Shown here in pieces: positions 57,693 to 64,000 of a stretch of DNA of 64,000 nt. The DNA is from Aphelenchoides besseyi. Lineage: Eukaryota; Nematoda; Chromadorea; Rhabditida; Aphelenchoididae. The stretch lies in contig JAMPIQ010000003.1 in assembly GCA_024699855.1 (NCBI GenBank), positions 1,674,001-1,738,000 on the forward strand, in the 5' to 3' direction. Within the stretch, counting starts at the first letter, position 1. The number at the start of each line of letters is the position of its first letter. The position numbers were made by a program, and so were the translations under genes. The notes under the pieces are model-generated. The model ran no database searches, had not been told where the DNA came from, and was given only the letters and a program-made list of their open reading frames with translations.

Positions 57693-58331
57693 CTACAAGT
57701 TGACTTTCGATAACAACTGACTCAACAAGCTTTCGATTTGAACGATTAGCGATTGAGCATATGCAACCAAATTGGCGATTCCATCGGCACTTTTCAATAA
57801 GTCGCCCAATTGGACGAGCAAATTACTCAAATCGTCTTCGATTCCACTCGCCAATTCGTCCACAGTTTCGATTGCTGAGCCGCCTACTTCCGTTAGAAGA
57901 TCGTCAACTTTGTCGATGAGACCGCTGAAGATCTATCAAATCGTCTCCCATACTTTTGAACTCACTCAGCAATATCCAACGGAAGAGCAGTGTCCAACGT
58001 GCAAGTAAGTTTGTTCAATGCTCGTTCCAATTTCACGACCAATAAAACCAATTCAATTGCTGTTATCGGATCGATGGCTGCTGGTAAATTCAACAAACTA
58101 GTGACTTTACTGAACGTTCCACGAACTTTGCAACTACCAGTCAATAGCCCCAAGTCATCGATAGCCGGATTGACAACGTTCAAAACGCCGTTGCCGTTCT
58201 TAACCACCGATTTGATTAACTCATTGGTCGGAAGAGCAAAAGTCGAAGAAAAAAGCTGAAGCAATCGATCAGACGACGATGAGAATACTCACCAAAAAAG
58301 AAAGTACAACGGCAATCGTTTGTTTTGACAT
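57693..58331 (-). CDS. Secreted helical protein, Leu/Asp/Val-rich
   Basis: Three exons from the ATG at 58331: signal peptide MSKQTIAVVLSFLLFSSTFA; exon 2 LPTNELIKSVVKNGNGVLNV, GLLTGSCKVRGTFSKVTSLL, LVVKLERALNKLTCTLDTAL with two cysteines likely paired; exon 3 GLIDKVDDLLTEVGGSAIET, VDELASGIEDDLSNLLVQLG, ending IVQIESLLSQLLSKVNL. The repeated L-L and S-G heptad-like patterns predict amphipathic helices. The last part resembles EVASGLGELASGVVGS of the protein at 24604-24882. Function unknown. Confidence 0.6.
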
Positions 58332-58800
58332 GTTGCCAGTAACCCAGAGTGGACGAGAATGTTAAATCGAGTACAATCGTTGGCTTTTATTGCATACTCA
58401 AGGCCACAGAACCAAATGTCAAAACATCAAACCGCTTGTTTTCGAATTCAATGCGATAATCTAAAGTTTAATCCACACAGCGTCGTGGTTGAATCAATTA
58501 CGTGCTTTTAAAATTGCAAATACTCAATGTTCCGACTGTCATTTTGAAGTCACTTGGCAGTTTATCATTGAAAATCTCAGCCTCTTCCCAGCAACACCTT
58601 CTACACGGCATCCAAAAAGCTCATCACATCTCTTATACTCGCCTAGCGACTTCCGATTCTGTTTATTGAAGAACACAAATAATTATGAGGTTTAGAGGGA
58701 ACTTAAAAGTAAAACCGTTGGCAATTAAAAGTCTTTAATGAGGAGAAAAAGAATACGAGAGAAGAATGAAAGCGCATTTCAGCGTCCAGCTCACGAGTCG
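58332..58800. other. Intergenic; nothing recognised
   Basis: Spacer of about 470 bases between two minus-strand genes; too long and unmarked to claim an operon. Confidence 0.4.
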
Positions 58801-59414
58801 TTAATCGTTGTTGGTGGTTGGCAACAAGGGTTTTGTGTAGAATTCTTTTGAGCACTTAGCCACAACCATTGCGTTGTAGTTCCAGACGAACGCAATGAAG
58901 CTGAAGCACAAGAACAGAATCGTCTTCGAACTTCCGTACATCTCTAAATTTGGAACGAAAAAAGCGACAAGAAAGTGCAGAATGACGGCAACTATCAACG
59001 CAACCAAAACACAACAAATGATTCCCTGAAAGAAGAACTCAAAAAATTTACTGAATAGTCAAACTTACAGTAACCCAAATGAAGAGCGTGTACCAGTTTG
59101 ATGCACGAGTACAAAGTCCGTAGATCAAGAACAACTCCGAAACGATTAAGACCATCATGAGCAAGAAGATGAAGGGCTCGTGTTTTTCGGATCGATCCAA
59201 ACATGCGTTGTAAACCACGAAGCCAATAAGGGGCATCTGATGGGCGAAATTCATGAAGACGATGATCAGAATCGTAGCCTATAATGCAGTCGTCTCTTGT
59301 AAACTCACCGGGCCAATGACTTACATGGGGACTCAAACCACAGAATGTTTGTTTCTCATCGACGATATCGTCCGTTGGGTTAGCGGTCTTCGATGTCTTT
59401 ACGGGATACGCCAT
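58801..59414 (-). CDS. Small multi-pass membrane protein
   Basis: Three or four exons from the ATG at 59414 (MAYPVKTSKTANPTDDIVDE, QTFCGLSPH). After a 46-nt intron: TM1 ATILIIVFMNFAHQMPLIGF, a short loop with DRSEKHEP, TM2 FIFLLMMVLIVSELFLIYGL, then WYTLFIWVT, TM3 GIICCVLVALIVAVILHFLV and TM4 TILFLCFSFIAFVWNY, and a cytoplasmic tail. Four helices in about 180 residues. It may be a distant relative of the LAPTM-like gene upstream on the same strand, but I do not recognise the family. Confidence 0.6.
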
Positions 59415-60291
59415 GAGATCGATTCGTTGCCAAATCGAGCTGCAAAAAACAATTGAAAAAGACCAACAAAAAAGTTCAGTCAACAGTTTTAGGTCAAAGA
59501 AAACGATCGAATAAGAACGTCGATCATTCTGCGAACTATAAAAGAAACTGATCGAGCTGACTTCGCGTAATGTCGACAAAGACGAAGCTGAACAGCGAAA
59601 CGGATCGCTGTCCATTCTTTTCGTTGTTCTCTCACAACCACGACTTTGGCGCCAAAATCTCAAAAGAGCAAATTGTGCAGGCGAATGTACGGCTCAGCTC
59701 AAAAGCAACGACAATCATTTCGTTTCGAACCGGGTGTTAACATCGTCGAACAACAATTGCAAAACACCAAGAAGGTCACAAGATTCTACTGTAGCATCGA
59801 ATATCCGTCTGATCAGAACGCTTAGATTGAAGCCAAGAACAACTTTGACCACAAACAAAAAGCTGACTGTCAATCGATCTCCTAACATTTGATTTCATTT
59901 GCATAGTATTCCAATGATTTCGCGTATGTTCGTTGGTTTATTTGTCTCGATGTGCACTTTGAAGTGCGAAAAATTGGTCGAAATGATGAAATTGAATGAG
60001 AAAACAAGCAATTACAAAGAAACGTTAAGCGAACAAACACGTGTGTTCGTATGGAAGTTTGTTTAAGGGAATACGTTAATTTTATTGTACAAAAATTTGG
60101 TTATAGGAAACTGTGAGAGAATCATTGGATAAGAAGAAGAACAACAAAGAATCTCGAATAATTAGAAAAACGTTGAAGGCCCGTTGCAACGAAGAAGGAA
60201 GGCACGTTCTAAGGAAGAAGAGCACACGTGTTGAGAAGGCAAGAAATGGGCAAAAAAGTGAAGTTCGTTTTAAAGTGAATTGTCGTCGAAA
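59415..60291. other. Intergenic with a short plus-strand open stretch
   Basis: 59570-59830 plus holds two overlapping short frames (MSTKTKLNSETDRCPFF and MYGSAQKQRQSFRFEPGV, the latter 45 codons to a TAG near 59825). They could be parts of one small spliced gene; no domain recognised. The rest looks empty. Confidence 0.3.
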
Positions 60292-63200
60292 CTAAACAGG
60301 CGAATCTTCGTCGGCTCGATTCGAATCGCGTCGTCGTGGATCACGTGCTGGAGCTGATTGAGCGAACGACGGTGCATCACCCGTGGGACTGTCGACAACG
60401 TTGACATTTGGAACAAGCGACATGTTTCGATCCGATGAACGTGCCTTGGCCAATTCACGAATATGACGATGCAAACGACGTTGAGTATGAGATTGACGTT
60501 CCACGGGACCTGCAGGTTTTGGAATTTCCGTAGTTTCATCGATTGTCTTTTCGCGTGCCATTTCTGAAAACCAATCAGTTTGCGTTTTGATTCAATAAAC
60601 CCACTTTTCTCTTGATGTTTTCGATGTCTGTAACGGCGATAGGATTGACGTAAACGTTCCGCGGTTTCGGCACTGAGCTTCGGGGCGGTTGTTCCCATTC
60701 GTTTATCACGAGAATTCTCGCGCATTGCCTTCATGATACGATAGTGCATTCCAATTAACTCGACACCGCGAAGCCACAAAGAGTAACCCGGCCCTTTGGT
60801 TAATCGAGACGGAAGACTCAGTTGAGTACCTGCACGCTGTTTTCCTTCTTGACCTTTCTGTTGAGTTCCACGTCTTGAATCGGCGCGAACAAACGACAGA
60901 GGAGTTGGTTGAGATTCGCCGCGGAAGAAGGCCCAATTTTTGGGCAGTTTCTTTGCCGGAATTGTTGCAACAATCTAAACTCAAGACTAAGAGAGCTGGT
61001 TGACTGATTATCTTACTTGGCCCATGATCAGTTCGGAGAAACCAAAACCCAAACAAACGGCCCATTGGGGCATCGTCAACGGAGCAGTTGAGAACCAAGC
61101 ACCGCCGAATTGAGTGATCAAGATTTGGCAAATGAAAGTCGAAATCCAAATGATGCAGAACATACGATTTGAGAGCAAACGCTAAAAGAAAACAACTATA
61201 GACTCAGAACTCGAATTAAAAATCTTACTTTGAAGACATTTCGTTCTCCGTGAACTTTTCGAGCGTTGATCTCGTTGAAAAGCGTCATCATAACGAAGGT
61301 GTTGAAAATGATTGTAAAATGTTGAGATGGTGGAGCAAAAAGTTCGGCGTTGATTCCGCTTGGAATATGGAAAAGACTTGGACCTAAAGTGTTGGATATA
61401 AACCGTTGAATTGTATTCAATTACGAACCTTTGAAAAGGAAGACCAACAAAACGGCCAGTTGATAGAAGGCATGACAAAGAATGTTTTTGACCATCGTAC
61501 GTGAGATCAACGACTTCTTACGACCGTACGGTTTTCGTTCCAACAACTCTTCTGTGGGCATTTCGGTTGCAAGTGCCAAGGACGCAAGAGTGTCCATGAT
61601 CAAGTTAAGCCAAAGCATATGAACGGCTTTTAACGGCGAATCAGCGATCGTACAAGCGCCAACGAACGCAGTCAAGACGGCAACAACGTTGACGGTCAAT
61701 TGAAATTGCAAGAATTTAGCAATCGAATCGTAGACGTTTCGACCCCACATTACGGCTTTAACAATTGAAGTGAAGTTATCATCCGTAAGAATGATATCAC
61801 TCGCTTCTTTCGCAACATCTGTTCCCGCAATTCCCATCGCAAAACCAACATCCGCCTTCTTCAACGCGGGACCATCGTTCGTTCCGTCGCCGGTTACCGC
61901 CACAATTTCGCGTTGAGTAGTTGTACGTGAGTCGATGATTCCTTTGACGAGCGTGTACTTGTCGGCTGGTTGTGCACGAGCCATAACACGAAGTCGTGGC
62001 CAAATTTGATCCAACTTCTCTTGACATACTTGGCCTTTTTCGTCTCGAATTCGTTCGTTGAATTCACGACCTTCCAAAACCAAGTAGTCATCTCCGGGTT
62101 GCAAGATACCACATTGAAGAGCAATTGCACGCGCCGTATTCACGTTATCGCCAGTGACCATTCGCACAGTAACACCGGCACGTCGACAACGAGCAATCGC
62201 TTCGGGAACTTCCGCACGAACAGGATCCTAGAACAACTGTATGTCAAATGCAGCCCAAAACTATCTTTTACTTGAATACCGCATATACACAAACCAACAA
62301 AGCCGGACGCTACAGACTGTTCATCAGACCAGTTGACCGCGTCATCTCCATCACCGATCGATTGTTCGGTTGCATCGGCTGGTCGAACAGAAGCTCGAAT
62401 GTAATCTTTGTAAGCCACACAGATCGTACGAAGACCATTTTCGGCCATATCTTGAATGACTTTTCGAACTTTTCCCAACCATTCTTCATCGAACGGAACC
62501 GCTTGGCCCTCAGCATTGATGAAATGAGTACAACGACCCAAAATGATCTCCGATGCTCCTTTGCAGAAAACTCGGTAACCCAACGGTTGATTGGACTTCG
62601 AGTCATGACGTTCAACTACGGTCATCATCATCTTACGAGACGAGTTGAATGTGTAAACCTAAGAATTAAGATTAAAATAATTCCCACTCAAAAGGTACCT
62701 TGAAAAGAGATTCCTCGGGATTGTCACGTCGAATCGTTGCATATGATCCGTCTAATCGTGTAACGAATCCCAAAAGACCACATTCGGTTTTGTTTCCCAA
62801 TTGCTGTGGTTGTTCTCCTTGTTTCTCAGCTGGACAAATCATCGAGTTGTATTGGCAGTTGATGGAAATCGCTTCGCAAATTCTCTCAGCCACTCCACTT
62901 GGCAAATCTTTGCCGTGGGGTTGAGACTTTTCATCCGGATACAATTTCTCTACAATCCCATTGATTATTTGAGTATCACGAAAAATTCATTACCACAAAC
63001 ATAAGATTGAACCACCGACATTCGGTTTGTTGTCAAAGTGCCGGTTTTATCAGAACAAATGGTCGTTGCATTGCCCATCGTTTCGCACGCATCCAAATGA
63101 CGTACCAAGTTGTTGTCTTTCATCATCTTACGTACGGAATACGTCAACGACAAGGCGATGGCCAACGGGAGACCTTCGGGAATCGAAATGACCAAAATCG

Positions 63201-63378
63201 TTACGGCAATGATGAAGAATTTGACGAAATTGTATCTAAAAAAGTTAACGGTTATTTTCAGGTATCGTTATTCGAAGTTACAGTTGAGAGATGTTGAAAG
63301 TTTGTTTATGTATCACGTATTCTTGAATGCAGAATCGAGTGATCAGAACGATCAAGGCCACAAGAGCAACGCTGGTAC
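60292..63378 (-). CDS. Plasma-membrane calcium-transporting ATPase (PMCA), partial
   Basis: P2B-type pump that exports Ca2+ using ATP. Exons, 5' to 3': 63378-63282, 63235-62994, 62949-62699, 62658-62272, 62227-61429, 61383-61229, 61181-61017, 60974-60605, 60563-60292. Seen: TM helix [17 protein letters not shown]4 Ca site [14 protein letters not shown], phosphorylation motif [19 protein letters not shown] nucleotide-binding motif, [14 protein letters not shown], hinge [22 protein letters not shown]5-10, and a C-tail with [18 protein letters not shown], matching the calmodulin-binding helix ([20 protein letters not shown]), then Arg- and Ser-rich sequence to the stop at 60292. The first third (TM1-3 and actuator domain, about 350 residues) is not found up to 64000; it may lie beyond the window. 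Caenorhabditis mca genes are the likely orthologues. Confidence 0.93.
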
Positions 63379-64000
63379 CTAAATTCGACCAATTAATTAC
63401 TTGTATGCTTTATAAAAGCACCGATGTTTTAACTTTTAGAGTTCTAGTTAAATTGTTTGAGTTGCTTGCAATATAATTGTTGGTTTTGACTTTGTTTTCT
63501 CATTAACTGCTAACTGTTTTCGCGTCTATTGATGTTCCAATCTTATGAATTGGAGTTGTTACCCGAAAGCTTCGCATCGTCGCATATCTGCGGAATGGGC
63601 CGCTGTGTTCGGTAAGCAACATTTCGATCTAACATCGAAACTTACAATCTTTAGCTACGATCATTTGATACCGGAGTCTGGACACGTCAACTATTCACGT
63701 CGAAAATGGCACGAATTCGGAGTTCGAAAATGGTGCACTCATCAACCGATTTGCCGTTTTATGAACGATGGCCGTCGATCTAGTCGTGATTTCATCGAAA
63801 AGGATTCGTGCAATTGCGGAGACAATTGCTTTGCCAAAGGTTAGTAAGAAAGGAGAATTAGCTACTATTCCCCTTTTTTCAGTCGATCAGTTGTAATTTA
63901 CGGGAACGGTTTTTGATGAGGAGTTTGAAGACGAAAAAACTCAAGAAGAAGTGGAGGACGAAAATGAGGGGGCCGCTGGGAAAGAAGAACCAGAAGATAG
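63379..64000. other. Upstream region of the PMCA exons; unassigned plus-strand ORF
   Basis: A plus-strand frame (63545-63844) contains SAEWAAVFG, a possible GTAAGC-TTTAG intron, then a Cys-rich stretch KDSCNCGDNCFAKG. A later stretch (63900-64000) is acidic (FDEEFEDEKTQEEVEDENEG) in one frame and strongly basic in another. I cannot decide on a gene model or a family. No PMCA N-terminal exon is visible on the minus strand here. Confidence 0.3.

Overview
The window reads as nuclear DNA of a nematode. Genes are split by many short introns (mostly 37-50 nt, TTTCAG or TTTAG acceptors). Several 7TM genes look like nematode serpentine chemoreceptors, and there are MATH and BTB genes, a FAR lipid-binding protein, a nematode-type secreted lipase, and spliced-leader RNA genes with the stem-Sm-stem architecture of Caenorhabditis SL RNAs. 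Dispersed SL2-like genes would fit a rhabditid (clade V) worm. I cannot name the species.

Layout. 1-2693 and 13619-16308 are the two arms of a nearly identical inverted repeat. Each arm carries the 5' part of a prolyl oligopeptidase gene and an SL RNA; the right arm continues into the complete 3' half of the peptidase (to 17382). The 11 kb between the arms holds MATH/BTB debris, three serpentine receptor genes (one cut by a 100-base gap), a tRNA-like SINE candidate and a long poly-T/A/T tract. 17.4-27.9 kb is gene-poor: a few short unrecognised genes, one small secreted protein and a broken CNOT1-like gene. 28.0-30.3 kb is a minus-strand histone cluster (H3, H2A, H4), each gene with intron(s), a TATA box and a 3' histone stem-loop. 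30.8-34.7 kb has a C2H2 zinc-finger gene and degraded fragments. 35.3-37.8 kb has two convergent chemoreceptors. 38-42.7 kb has a kinase fragment, a FAR gene, an SL RNA and epsin. 43.3-48.9 kb has a type I membrane protein, an SL RNA, a chemoreceptor pseudogene and a six-finger C2H2 gene. 49.4-59.4 kb has a secreted 2H-phosphoesterase-like protein, a lipase, a broken short-chain dehydrogenase, a MATH-coiled-coil-BTB protein and several membrane or secreted proteins. 60.3-63.4 kb is most of a plasma-membrane Ca2+ ATPase on the minus strand, whose N-terminal exons are not seen.

Most interesting. Four copies of one RNA family (2553-2651, 13653-13751, 40535-40629, 45644-45741) have a 21-nt leader starting GGTT, a GT donor directly after it, three hairpins with covarying stems and an AAATTTTGG Sm-type site. 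Three copies share a promoter box whose end lies 53-54 bases upstream of the leader. I read them as SL2-type spliced-leader RNA genes with divergent leaders; this rests on architecture and has not been searched against databases.

Caution on sequence quality. Several otherwise convincing genes (right-arm peptidase, H2A, the dehydrogenase, the receptor beside the gap) carry 1-2 nt frameshifts, several of them in homopolymers. With the gap, the homopolymer block and the perfect inverted repeat, this points to assembly or base-calling errors in part of the window, so frameshift-only pseudogene calls are provisional.
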